Assembly: GCA_947034885.2 (NCBI GenBank)
Contig: OX344758.2
Coordinates: 18,317,067 to 18,381,066, forward strand
DNA length: 64,000 bases
Direction: 5' to 3'
DNA from: Thuidium tamariscinum
Taxonomy: Eukaryota; Streptophyta; Bryopsida; Hypnales; Thuidiaceae
Positions 46,819-57,285 of the stretch are shown one piece after another (positions within the stretch are counted from its first letter, which is position 1; each line of letters begins with the position of its first letter). The notes below the pieces were generated by a model. That model made no database searches and was not told where the DNA came from. It saw nothing but the letters and a program-made list of their open reading frames with translations. The position numbers were made by a program, and so were the translations under genes.

Positions 46819-48795
46819 ATGAGGGTCGGCGAAGCTGAGAGCGTAGTGGTCGATGCTGAATACTCCGTGGAGAGGATCGAGAATGGTGGGTTTTTGAGAT
46901 TTCTATCACTTGCTGGTCGATCGGTTGTGTTTGCAATGTTCCTTGTTCCCCGTCGATGGGTGTGGCTAATTCTCCTTCAATTCGTTAGCCTCCGTCAATG
47001 AGTCATGTGCAAGTCCTGTGAGGACGTATCTGTTATTGGACACTCAGTTCAGCAACCTGTGATCTTATTCTTGAGGTTTAATTGCATTGTCTCTGGTAAT
47101 GTGAAATCAGATTGTCGTTGCGTACCTTGAACTTTAATACAGTCTCTTGCAACTGTTTTTGAGTGGAAAACAGTAATACTACAGTAGGTTCTAGCTGGCG
47201 TCATGGATATATTCTCGTACTTTGCTTGCAGAACTCCAGTATAGCGAGAGGCGGGTCTGATGTAAGCCGGCAAGGGTTTGTTTTGGAGTGACGATTTTAG
47301 GGTTCGCAATATTCCATCCCCGTAGCATTCCGCTATTCTGAGTGGTTTCCATTACTAGAGTGGGACTTTTTTTGGTGTCTTTCCCCATTATAGACACAGG
47401 AAACTCATATGGTGTTCCCAGTGTTAAAATTCTCGGTGAGTCTCATTTTTCCCAGTGTTCCCTGGTGTACACACACTGGGAAAAGTGAGACTCACCGGGA
47501 ATTTAATACCAGGAACACGATATGAGACCTCTGTGAGAGAGGATTTCAATGCACGAAATTACGTATTATTTTATTGCTGGATAACTAGGTCATGAGTTGC
47601 TGAAGTTTGAAGTAGTAAGTTCAATCACAAGCAACTACTATCCTTGAGCTACGAGTATCACATCTCACGAAGCAATTTTTAAATGTGATACAAACTAGAC
47701 GTTATCTCATTTCATACCGATCACACTTCTGGGTGACATTGCGTTGTAGTTGAGTGACTTTTTAGCCCGTGGAATAGAAACCCCACACACTTTGGTCTGC
47801 TATCTCAGTAGCAGAACTGAAGTGCATTGCTCGGGATGACCATACCAAGTGTATTAACAAAATCTCTTTGGTTTTGGCACTTCTCTTCCTTTCTTCCAGA
47901 GAACGAAGCAACGGAGCTCAACATAAATGCAAAACTCCAAGATGACGACCTGCAAGCGGTCTTGTCGAAGCTGAAGCTGTCGTATGACAGAGATGCTTGT
48001 GCACTCGTGTGCAAGCGGTGGAAGGCCATCCAAGATAGTGGCAGGAAGAGCATGCGTTTGCGCGCTGGGCCTCTCATGCTGGAGCGCGTCGCAGCTCGCT
48101 TCTCCTCTTTGACTGACCTGGACATGTCCGAACATGCTGGAATGTCCATTTACCCAAGCTGGAAGGATGGTGACCTCAGTTTAGTGACTTGCAGCTTTCG
48201 ACACTTGGAGCATCTCAACCTCAACAACTGCAGAGGTCTGTGTCCCTCTAAATGATCTAGTTGAGGATTTAGACTTTGCAATAATTGGAGTCCTGGTTTA
48301 CTTTTTGAGTATGCAACCGACTGGTATTCAAACTTTCTCGCATTTGCTATAGATGTAGCGTTTGTCAATGCAAAGCCTGTCCACCCTAGGATTAGAACTA
48401 ACAAAGTTGGATTAATGAAAGAATCTTCATAACCTAATTAAACCTGCTGAAAACAAATGAGGCTCAATTAGGACTTCTTGGTCCTTGAATGGTTTAAGAA
48501 GGTTCACAAGTTGCGAGTTGAATTTCTAGTAGAGTGCGTGAAGCTATTTTTGCATCACTACCCTCCATGGCAGACATGAATCTTAACATCGTGTGAGAGA
48601 ACCACAGGATTTATTGCAATCGAATCGGTACTGGTTCCAGAGTCTCTTATCGGAGCAACTTTGTCCAAAGTATGCCAACATCTAGACCTGTATGTTTTGG
48701 AGCGAGTCGCTGACATTTGAGGTCATCCTTTCAACTTGCAGGAATCACTGACAAGGGCCTTTCAGAGATTGGCCTGAAACTTCGATGTATACATG
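46819..48795 (+). pseudogene. F-box/LRR-repeat protein gene, truncated in exon 3
   Basis: Exon 1 is 46819-46885 (MRVGEAESVVVDAEYSVERI). Exon 2 is 47901-48235 (NINAKLQDDDLQAVLSKL, then ALVCKRW, the F-box core, and the first LRR, HLEHLNLNNC). Exon 3 starts at 48742 (ITDKGLSEIGLKL). The splice phases agree and give NENEATEL and NCRGITDKGL across the joins. F-box/LRR proteins recruit substrates to SCF ubiquitin ligases through a long LRR array. Here the similarity ends after about one and a half repeats near 48790. The sequence turns abruptly AT-rich and the frame reads through to a stop at about 48863. The rest of the LRR domain is absent from the window, so this is a 5' gene fragment. Confidence 0.75.
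47404..47526. repeat. Long hairpin in intron 1 of the F-box gene fragment
   Basis: The left arm (47404-47458) and right arm (47473-47526) are imperfect complements over about 55 bp. Landmarks are CTCATATGGTGTTCC opposite GGAACACGATATGAG, GGTGAGTCTCA opposite TGAGACTCACC, and CCCAGTGT opposite ACACTGGG. The loop is 14 bases. It may be a small foldback element or a precursor-like hairpin. Confidence 0.7.
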
Positions 48796-48799
48796 TATA

Positions 48800-50482
48800 C
48801 ACAAAAGTAAAAAAATTTATCCACCTAAGTATATGTGGCATTTTTGTGTTCATTTTCTAAGACTTCTACAATATTGATTTTCAAAAAAATTATTTGCAAG
48901 CATTCTATAGATTAAAGAACAAAAGTGTATTTCACTTCAAAAACTAGATTTCTTCATTCAAAACATAATCCTTGAAAAATGACTTCCAAAAATAAAGAAG
49001 GTGAATTCTTTTTTTAAAACTACCATAATTAGAATTTAATGCTCAAAAATAGAATAAAAATGTTCTTTTCTAATTTGTTCAAAGAGTGTTCAAATACTAT
49101 ACATGGTAAGATGATATGAAATATCCCCTTTTAAATAGCCAATGACATTGAATAAAAACCAAGACAATTCATTTTTACCTTTATAGCTCACTATTTTACC
49201 TTAGACATAATGTTATGTAAGTAGACTAACATTGTTGTGTTGTTTGCCCTGTGTAGGTACATATTAGGTAGCAAGATTGTTTCTATATCTTTTATCAAAT
49301 CAAATGATTGAGCTACAAATATCAATTGAATATTTGTAGTTCAAGTGGAATATTTTTTTTCTAATATAGAATTAGTATTTTTTTAATTATATATTTTTAA
49401 TTATATATTATAAAACTAAAATTATTTATTTTTATCTACTCAACAAGATATTTCTTGAATTTAATGTATTTATTGTAAATTCACTTTCATGTTCTAAGCA
49501 TAGGATGAACTTTCAACAATTTTTAAGTTCCACATAGGCAATATTTGTTTGAATCAATATAGTAATAGTGTTGGTTTTACATGTAAAGTATGTGCACCTA
49601 TAATCACTATTATCCAATATAAGTCACTTATATATAAACCAATAGAAGACACTCAAACAACATTTATACATTCAAAATATGAGAGTGTACTTGAATCCTA
49701 GAGTCAACTTTTAAAATAATTATAGACAATTGAGTTATTTGTAAAGTCCCCTCCACTTTGGACATGACTTTTTTTGAAGTTGAAAAGGCAACTATAGTTG
49801 AAGTGTCAAACTTTTTTGCAAGATACTTATGTGACACGACTTCAAAAGTGGGGACCAAACTTTTTTAGGCACCATTTTGATGGTAAATAAGTTTCATACC
49901 CACTTTTATTTTGACTTTTTTAACTCAACCGGCTTTTTCACAAAGTTCATGGGTTTCAACCCCAGTTTAGGGTACTTTACGAATAACTTAAATGCTTTGA
50001 AAGTTTATAATTAGAAGAAAGAGGGACATATCAAGGATAAAAATGTCCAAGGTAGCCAAACCTTTAGACAATGCTTTTGCTATGAGCCATTATTTTTGGG
50101 CCTTCTATGGTTTGGAGATTACATGTCCTATTTAACAACATTAGAGAGAGCTAGAGTAATGAAAAATCCTTATTTCCTTAGTTTGATGAAGGTTTTATGT
50201 AGAATAATTTGAGTAGACAACCACTCTCCCTTCATGGCAAACTTGCTAAAAAAATTGTACATGGTTCATAGGAGGAATAACCATTTTGAAAGTTCATTGA
50301 AGTTTTTGTTGAAGATTTTATGGCTCTTATGATTCATCCTAGTATTAGTGTGTTAAAATCTTCTTTTATTTATCAATGAAATCACATAAAAATAATTCAT
50401 ATTTTACAATAGTAAGTACTTTTGGCTTCTATTTATGTTGATTACTATCCTCTCAAAAGATGGAGCCACCTTGGTTTGCATT
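48800..50482. other. AT-rich spacer replacing the missing F-box gene 3' part
   Basis: No LRR-coding sequence or other gene is visible. A weak inverted repeat (AAAGTCCCCTCCACTTT against AAAGTGGGGACC) spans about 49743-49860. Confidence 0.45.
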
Positions 50483-50984
50483 TGCGCCCCCCCCCCCCTC
50501 CTCCTCTCCAAAAATGTACAAGCTATTGATATTTAGAAAAAAAAATGGTGACCTTTGAAATCACCATTAATTTCTCAAAAAATCACAATCCGTTAATCTC
50601 ATGAGATTTAATTTCAATTGTCCAAACAAGGATATGGATATGGATATAGTACTAAATACGGATATAGTACATGTCCAAATATGGATATAATATTAAATAT
50701 ACATATAGTATTTGAATATATATACTGAATACGTATAATAAATGTGTATATTGAATACATGTATTGAATACGTATATGGATAAAATCCCATATTGATTAT
50801 CCATCCTATAACCTTCTGAAAATTATAAGGGGTGGGGGGATGCAAATTTTTTTTAAATTAAAAATAAAATTAAAAATAGTTTGTTTAGAAGGGCGTTGGG
50901 GTTGGGGGGTTGGGTTGAGTTAAAATAAATTTAATTTAAAATTCTTTTAGGTGGATAGTGAGGCATGATGCCTCACTATCCACT
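50483..50984 (+). mobile_element. Hexamer-cored repeat element, copy 3, with terminal palindrome
   Basis: A C-run, CTCCTCCTCTCCAAAAATG and ATCACCATTAATTTCTC are followed by a GGATAT/GTATAT hexamer core (50630-50790), TTATAAGG and a G-rich tract. A nearly perfect palindrome at 50952-50984 (GTGGATAGTGAGGCAT and its complement around a single base) sits where copy 1 has its own hairpin. Confidence 0.6.
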
Positions 50985-51003
50985 TAAGTTACATATATAC
51001 TTA

Positions 51004-51315
51004 AGGTATGGGGTTCATGAAGCACTTGGACTTTGAAATCACCTTCTAATACAAAGGTGTATTTTGCTTTCTCATTATACCAACAAAATACAAATAGTGT
51101 CTATATTAGGAGGCTAATGCTTTTAGTAATCACTACATTTCAACTTCAAATATTCATGACTAATATTGCAAAGTTCCTCAAAGATGAAACAACTTGTATT
51201 AGATGCCAAATTCCATTAATCTTTCAATTTAATTTACCAAAAAAAATTTAAAGAAATCTAATCTATCCGAATTATTTATCAGCTCTTAAATGGGTGGATT
51301 ATGGACCCCTACATT
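51004..51315 (-). mobile_element. TA-flanked MITE, diverged copy
   Basis: The ends are AGGTATGGGGTTC and, reversed, AATGTAGGGGTCCATAATCC, with TA at 51002-03 and 51316-17. The body in minus orientation keeps AAATGGGTGG, GATGAAACAACTTG and TATTCATGA landmarks. Confidence 0.65.
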
Positions 51316-51488
51316 TAACATAAGCCAAATCATTTTTTTTTGTTGCCCAATTCCATCGTCCTATTTTTGGCCTCAATTTTCTCCAAGAATTCATCAAAAT
51401 CCATTCATTTTCTAACAAAATAATTGCATTTTCCAAGAAAAAATACTATTAATATGTCACTCTTTTAATGGTCAAACACTTAATTTAA

Positions 51489-52006
51489 CCCCTAAGCTCT
51501 CAAGTGATTACTTTTTGGTTGTTGCCTAACTTTGGGTAGAAAAAGAAAATTTCAATTTTTTTTTCAGTTTGAAAAAATTGGGTTGTCTTTCAACATTTAT
51601 ATTTAAAACTAAGATTGATACAATCAAACAAAATTTTTAAGAGATATAGCACAAAAAGTTTAGAATTGCCTAGTGTAGAAAAAATTAGTATTTTGGAAAG
51701 TATCGATGCTCTCATTACTAAATCTTTTGTATTTTTTCACAAAAAATTGAAACCGCAATTTTGACCAATCAAAAAAAATTTCATTTACTAAATATATAAA
51801 TTGTATTTTTGGTGAATTTTTGAAGTTATATCTTCAAAATTCATTTGAAGAGAATCTAAAAATAATTTTATAATTTTGATTGTATAGATACTTTCTACAT
51901 TTTGTGCTTTACATTATCTTCTTTGATGCTAACTTCAAAAAAGTTATAGAACTTATATTTTTTTAATACATTTGTGTTTTGTCCTAACCCCTTGGGCTTT
52001 TAGGGG
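51489..52006. mobile_element. TTAA-flanked element with CCCC/GGGG ends (piggyBac-like), 518 bp
   Basis: TTAA precedes CCCCTAAGCTCTCAAG at 51485-88 and follows GGGCTTTTAGGGG at 52007-10. The ends are imperfect inverted repeats (CCCCTAAGCTC against CCCCTAAAAGCCC). TTAA targets with C-rich tips are the signature of the piggyBac superfamily. There is no transposase frame inside, so it would be non-autonomous. Confidence 0.5.
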
Positions 52007-52010
52007 TTAA

Positions 52011-53974
52011 ATACCATTATAATTTAAAAGTACAATTGGATATATGAGAAAGTGATTCAAGGCACGCTACTTGAGAAATTCATAAAAATCAAAATATTAA
52101 CTAAAAATCATAATTTCACTTGAAATTAATTCATGAAATAAGTGTACATCTTTAGAAATATGTACCGTTGTTAGACTTGCCCTCAAATATTCAAATTTGG
52201 CTAATATCAAAACATTTACAACAAGATGTTCTTGACTTTGATGTTAGTTTTATTTGTCAAAGTAATTACTAGTAAAATTATCATTCTGCACATTATGGAC
52301 ATGCATACCAATTCTTCATTCAGCAAATGTTCTTTCAATCTTTTCTCTCCTTATGAAAAAGAATCAACTCTAAGTTAACAAAAGGTTGAGGAAGGCTTCA
52401 AAAAGAAAGTTGGGAGCAAGCAAGACTTGTGTAAAAGTTTGTAGCTAATTATGACCTTCAAACAAACAATGAGGTTGGTTACTGTTTGTAGAAAATAGTG
52501 GTCTACCATTAACCTCATTGCTTCTTATTTAGAATGATTGCATAAGATCAAGTGAGAAACATTAGGTCTCAATAGAATTTGGCTCTTGTAGTAATTGAAG
52601 TAACCTTTCTATACCTTCTAATCTAATCTTACAATGAAAATACACTCTTGCAAATTTGTTTAAATGCCTATGTTGATGCCTAATAAATAATAACCTTTGT
52701 GTAGCCTTAAATGATTCCATATGGAATGATGCTCAAAAAAACTTGATACAATAGAAAAACATATTGATCCTTGAGCACATTGCCTTAGAGGTTGGATGAT
52801 TCATTGGTCAAAAAGTTCATAAAGTGGCAAATCTTGTTTGGGTTGTAAAAATGGTGAGTTTACACCTCATCATCTTCACATGCAAGAAGATCAAATAATT
52901 TAACCTCCTTTATAGGGAAGCATTGGCTGAGTTTCTTCACTAGTGCCTACACTTCACCATTGTTTTGACATTGATACTTTGTGATGAATTAAAATCCTAA
53001 TCCAACATCGTATTGTTTTAACTTTTTCACAAACACAAACATTCGGTTACAAGCAAATGTGTCTTGCATCACATGTATTCTTTCAAAGTAAAACAATAAA
53101 TTATAATCTAAAAACTCTAGTTTTCTAAATTCACAATGATATGCATATAGATGTGAACTTTCCAAGCAAAAATAATTGCATTGATTACTCTCATATTGAT
53201 ATTCTCGCCTCCAAATGCTACCCCATCATAGTGCCACTAAGCTCCATTGCCTCAAAATAGAATCCAATGTTTTGAGTGTATGCCAACCTTTCTTTTTTGC
53301 TTATATACCAACTGTTCTTTTTGCCTATGACAACCACCTTATATCCTTTGGTCTTAGAGTCTACATTCATATGCATTGATGTGGGACTGTAGTGGAATAG
53401 TGTATATATATACATGTAATGAAGGAGGGAGCTCATAATGAACTTGCATCAATAGATTGATCACTACAATGCATAAGGAATTTGCCTTTGTGTATTTGTT
53501 GGTAGAGACAAAGTAAACCAATCCTCCATCACTAACTACTAGCTTCCAAACAATTAGGGTCCCTCTATATAAGACCTCTTGTTTTCATGCAAAATCCCAA
53601 GGATTAATACTTGCAATTAAGTCCTTTTCAAAAGCCATTCTTTATCAATTATTGACCAAAAAGTGTTTGCTATATAATTTATGGATAAAGAGTACATTCA
53701 AATAATGATTTATGATTTCATTAAAAACTGTGAGTGTACAACTTCATACTATATAAAATTATAGAATTTGGTTGCTTCATAATAAATCATGTATATTCAA
53801 CATCACATACATATTTATTGTTATTGTACAAGAATGTAGCACAATAGAATTAAAAATTGTCAATTGTAATCGGGATCTATGAAACTCCATGTGTATTCAT
53901 GGAAATTTGAATACAAATATAATTTCATTTTTATGGCTTGAAATTTAATTTCTCAGGCTAAGGCAACCTAATTG
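52011..53974. other. AT-rich spacer
   Basis: No gene, RNA or repeat structure can be supported. Confidence 0.5.
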
Positions 53975-53978
53975 TTAA

Positions 53979-54206
53979 CCTCTAAAGTCCGAAAGTTTCT
54001 TTTGGAGACACTTGGAGGTTGGGCAGTCTTTAGTGACCTCAATTTTTGATGTGTTTCTTTGGAACCTTTTTGAAGATAGGAAATCACATTAGCTTTCTAA
54101 GAACTTAACTTTTATTTCAATCAATGCCTAAGAGCAAAACTTATGCCACCTCAAGTCCATGCCATATAAATTTTTTGTTTCTTCACCTCCCTCTATTACT
54201 TTGGGG
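53979..54206. mobile_element. Deleted TTAA-type element at the edge of segment A2
   Basis: TTAA (53975-78) then CCTCTAAAGTCC starts a stretch that aligns with the left 220 bp of the element at 59203 (ACACTTGGA, GAAGATAGGAAATCA, TTAGCTTTC, TTATGCCA..CCAAGTCC). A possible right tip (TTACTTTGGGG) is not followed by TTAA. The A1 copy at 27042 has lost the left terminus. Confidence 0.4.
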
Positions 54207-54334
54207 CCTCTTATTCTCAAAATTTGCAAATTTAATCATATGTGGATAATAGAAAATTTGAGACTTTTCTCAAATTGTAAAAAACAGGGCAATAAGGGGT
54301 AATAATTGTCCTCCTTGACTAGTTAGTGGTAATA

Positions 54335-54665
54335 AGGTATAGGGCTCAAGAATAATTGAGGCATTAAAACCACCCACCTCCTCAAGCACATAGCATTTGT
54401 ACATGTTACTACTTTTCATCTGTAGTGGAATGTATAACCAGTGTACAATTGAGGAGGAGGACAATTTCAGAATTTGCCTATGCCATTTAGACTTCAAAAA
54501 TTCATAACTAATTCCCCAAAGCTCCAAAAAATATGAAACGACTTGATTTCAATTTCAATTCCTCTTGTCTTTCAAGGGAAATTTACTGAAAAATAATTCA
54601 AGAAATTCCACCTCCTCAAAACTCAGTTTCAGTTCTGAGATGGACGCTTTATGGACCTTCTACTT
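54335..54665 (-). mobile_element. TA-flanked MITE inside segment A, copy 2
   Basis: This is the counterpart of the element at 27368, at the same place in the duplicated block. TA flanks are at 54333-34 and 54666-67, and the right end reversed reads AAGTAGAAGGTCCATAAAGC. Confidence 0.75.
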
Positions 54666-55273
54666 TAGGCTTGTCTTCCTCACCTACATTATCGTTGTCA
54701 AATGCAAATACCCTAAAATTAGGGTTTGAAGAGTGTTGTGTAGAACTTCACTTTCTCATACCCCCTTGCTTGAGATTGATCTACCATGTCCTAGTGTTTT
54801 TTTAGTGATTTAGCTTTTTCAAAGTATTGGCAATAATTTTTGATGAACTTTCAATGAAGTAGCTACTTTTGTTCATTGTAGGAAGAAAATAATTTCGCTA
54901 AACAAATGCACATTAGTGAATTTTGGCTATACATAGATTTTGATGATAAAGCAAAAGTGGCAACATATCCATCTTTGTAGTGGATGTATACTAGCAAGAA
55001 TTGAAAATGTGATCTAATGACTAAGATTTGGCTACTTTGTTTGGAATGTATGGCCATAATAAGAGAAGTATAGGTGATTATGAACTTATGCATATCGAAT
55101 TTAGTGGCGATGTTATCTTTTGGCAGGAAGCTATATGGCTAAAATACAATTAGTGGAGAGTGAAATTAGGTGCAAAAATACAATTTCTGCTCCTTAGATT
55201 CCTATAGTAAAATCAAAGTACATGGACGATGGGTGAATTTTGGCAATTTTTAGCCATTACAAAAAACACTGCC

Positions 55274-55456
55274 ATGTCCGTCCTGGAGGTAACCACAGCC
55301 TCGCGCTACGTGAAGCTGAACAAGGAGCACGAGCAGGCTTTGGCCGAGATTCGCCCGGGCGAGCTTAATCAGCCAGTGTGCGTCCCTGAGATACCGATGC
55401 ATTCTTGTTTTACTGGCGGATTTGGAGCTTCGGAATTTATGCTTTTTTTACTTTGA
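55274..55456 (+). pseudogene. PLAC8/cell-number-regulator-like first exon fragment (open frame)
   Basis: The frame reads MSVLEVTTASRYVKLNKEHE, then QALAEIRPGELNQPVCVPE, and then a non-homologous tail to a stop at 55456. The conserved part resembles the N-terminus of plant PLAC8-domain proteins. The CCxxxxCPC core and membrane segments that define the domain are missing. Unlike copy 1 at 28293 there is no frameshift, so this copy is nearer the ancestral exon. I cannot tell whether it is expressed. Confidence 0.55.
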
Positions 55457-55876
55457 AATTGGAATTGAATGCATTTTCGGGCTGTGACTCTGTTTTCTGT
55501 TGCGCGCCACAGTCCGGGAAGAAATTTTAGCTTAACCAGCTAAAATCCTCCATTTTCTTGCACCAATTTCTTACACATTTGTCTGGTAAAGTAAGGGAAC
55601 ATCACCCAATCGCTACCTTTTGAGTATGGTTCGTGTTATGACTTAATTTTATGATTGTAATGTGTTTTATCTGGATACTGTATGACTTAGTTATGCATTC
55701 TCATCATATACCGAGAGCAGACCTTGCACTGCTTTGAAGGTGTTCATGCTCATGATCAACATTTACATTGGAATCTTGTCTGGTTTACTTTTGGCCATGC
55801 TACATTTGCTCTTCAGTTTTCTTTTTTGGTCACATTTGGCAAGGTGCTAGAACCTTATTTTGAGATGTTTTTGCAG

Positions 55877-55896
55877 TAAACCCTAAACCCTAAACC
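55877..55896 (+). repeat. Short interstitial telomere-like insertion
   Basis: TAAACCCTAAACCCTAAACC replaces the bases found between TTTTTGC and CAGATCTAG in the A1 copy (28903-28922). It was therefore inserted, or used as repair filler, after duplication. Confidence 0.7.
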
Positions 55897-56270
55897 AGAT
55901 CTAGATACGAGTAGAATTTGGAGCATTCCGGAAATTAGGATATTGATATGAGCCCATATGGTTTTGGTTGCTGCTGTTTGGATGTTCATGGGACGGAGGA
56001 TCGGCTCGTGGAACTATGTAGTGTTGTTGAACAAAATGCATTCCTTTGCACTTTCAAGCGAATTTGGTTGTTTGAAAGCAAAGCTCTCCCGGTTTTCAAT
56101 GTCACATGATACCAACTTGTTTATCAGGCTATGTATGAATTTCTTATGAAATTTCAGAGTGACTCACTGTCGAAATGACAGTAGACAATCCCGTTTCCAT
56201 CCAAACATCAGTGGCCATCGACCAACTTAGCCAAATCTTGCTTACACCACTTGCGAATGTTTCAACCAAG

Positions 56271-57285
56271 TGCACGAACAGATGAGTTGCTGAAGGAAAC
56301 AGGGGATTAATTCTATAATGCTTTTCGTATCCTCTACCCTGTTTCTCATCTTTCTGAGAGCTTTTTTGGCGGTAGAACGGTTTTCTAGAATTATTGACCA
56401 ATTTTAGGGGTATGTATGTTCACCACAGCTCTTATATCTGTATTATTATGATTGAAAGGAGAAGCGTGTGCAGGTAAGACCTATTTCTTCCGCCCATGTG
56501 TCCAGTTTGAACGGAACGTGGAGAATTTGAAGGAGAAAATTTTGTGGACCGCTCCTTGTATTTGCCATGCCATTTTCGTGGAGGGAGGTTTTAGGGTTTA
56601 GGGTTTAGGGCTTGTTTTTTGCGTGGAGGATGTGTGGCATCTACACAGGCCTCTCTCGGCACGGCTATTCTTTTAGATTTACCAAGTCTATGTAGAACAC
56701 AAATTTTTGACTTCGTTCTGTCATTGGCAAAAAGATGGTGACTGGCCAACTTCAAAAAATGAAGTGATTAATCAAAGAGGAGATATTGTGTGGAATCTTA
56801 CTGATGCTCTTCAGTTCAAATGAATAATTCAATAGTTCATTGTCTTTTGAATTTTGCATCCCATTCGTAAGATTAGGAAATTAGGAAAAACATCTCTTGG
56901 TGAGTTTGGCTTGGAAAACTAACAGGTTTGTAAAGATTAGGAGGATTGCAATAGTGTAGCTCCACTATGGCAGAGGTTCAAGAATTCTTCCAGTATGATG
57001 CATAGCAGTCAGTTGGGTTTCTTTCGCTCTCTTGAAATTGCAGGGTGCCTCTTAACTCCTCATCGCATAGGCTGGCAGTCCGATTCAAAGTGCTGTAACT
57101 TTTGCATACTAGTCTAGTTTGTGTGATAAAATTTGTTGGGAGTCAATTGAAGTTCATAGGTTCAATGTGAGTTCACTAAACTGCAGTTGATGGCAGCAAC
57201 TTTGGAGGCTTGTACCTTCTTCATGTAATGTTTGTTTTCAATAAAGTTTGTGTGGTAAAATTTTTGGATCAATTCAAGATGTAAT
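56271..57285 (-). repeat. Segmental duplication B, copy 2
   Basis: This is the reverse complement of 34105-35405 minus the 274-bp MITE. It begins immediately after segment A2 at TGCACGAACAG. The match ends near GATGTAAT at 57285. Confidence 0.9.
56481..56573 (-). pseudogene. Unrecognised first exon, presequence-like (copy B2)
   Basis: This is the paralogue of 35102-35194. The minus-strand ATG at 56573 is preceded by a telo-box run (56589-56610). It encodes MAWQIQGAVHKIFSFKFSTF and ends HGRKK-stop: codon 31 is TAG (56483-56481) where copy 1 has CAG. If a donor directly after this codon is used, the stop would lie in the last exon codon, so the gene would be dead unless the stop is bypassed. 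Confidence 0.4.

Larger units (their letters stand above)
54009..56270 (+). repeat. Segmental duplication A, copy 2
   Basis: This block matches 27042-29292 throughout. It differs by scattered substitutions, a replaced stretch near 55505-55575 (28530-28610 in copy 1) and an inserted telomere-like run at 55877. It ends at TTTCAACCAAG, where segment B copy 2 begins without any spacer. Confidence 0.9.
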
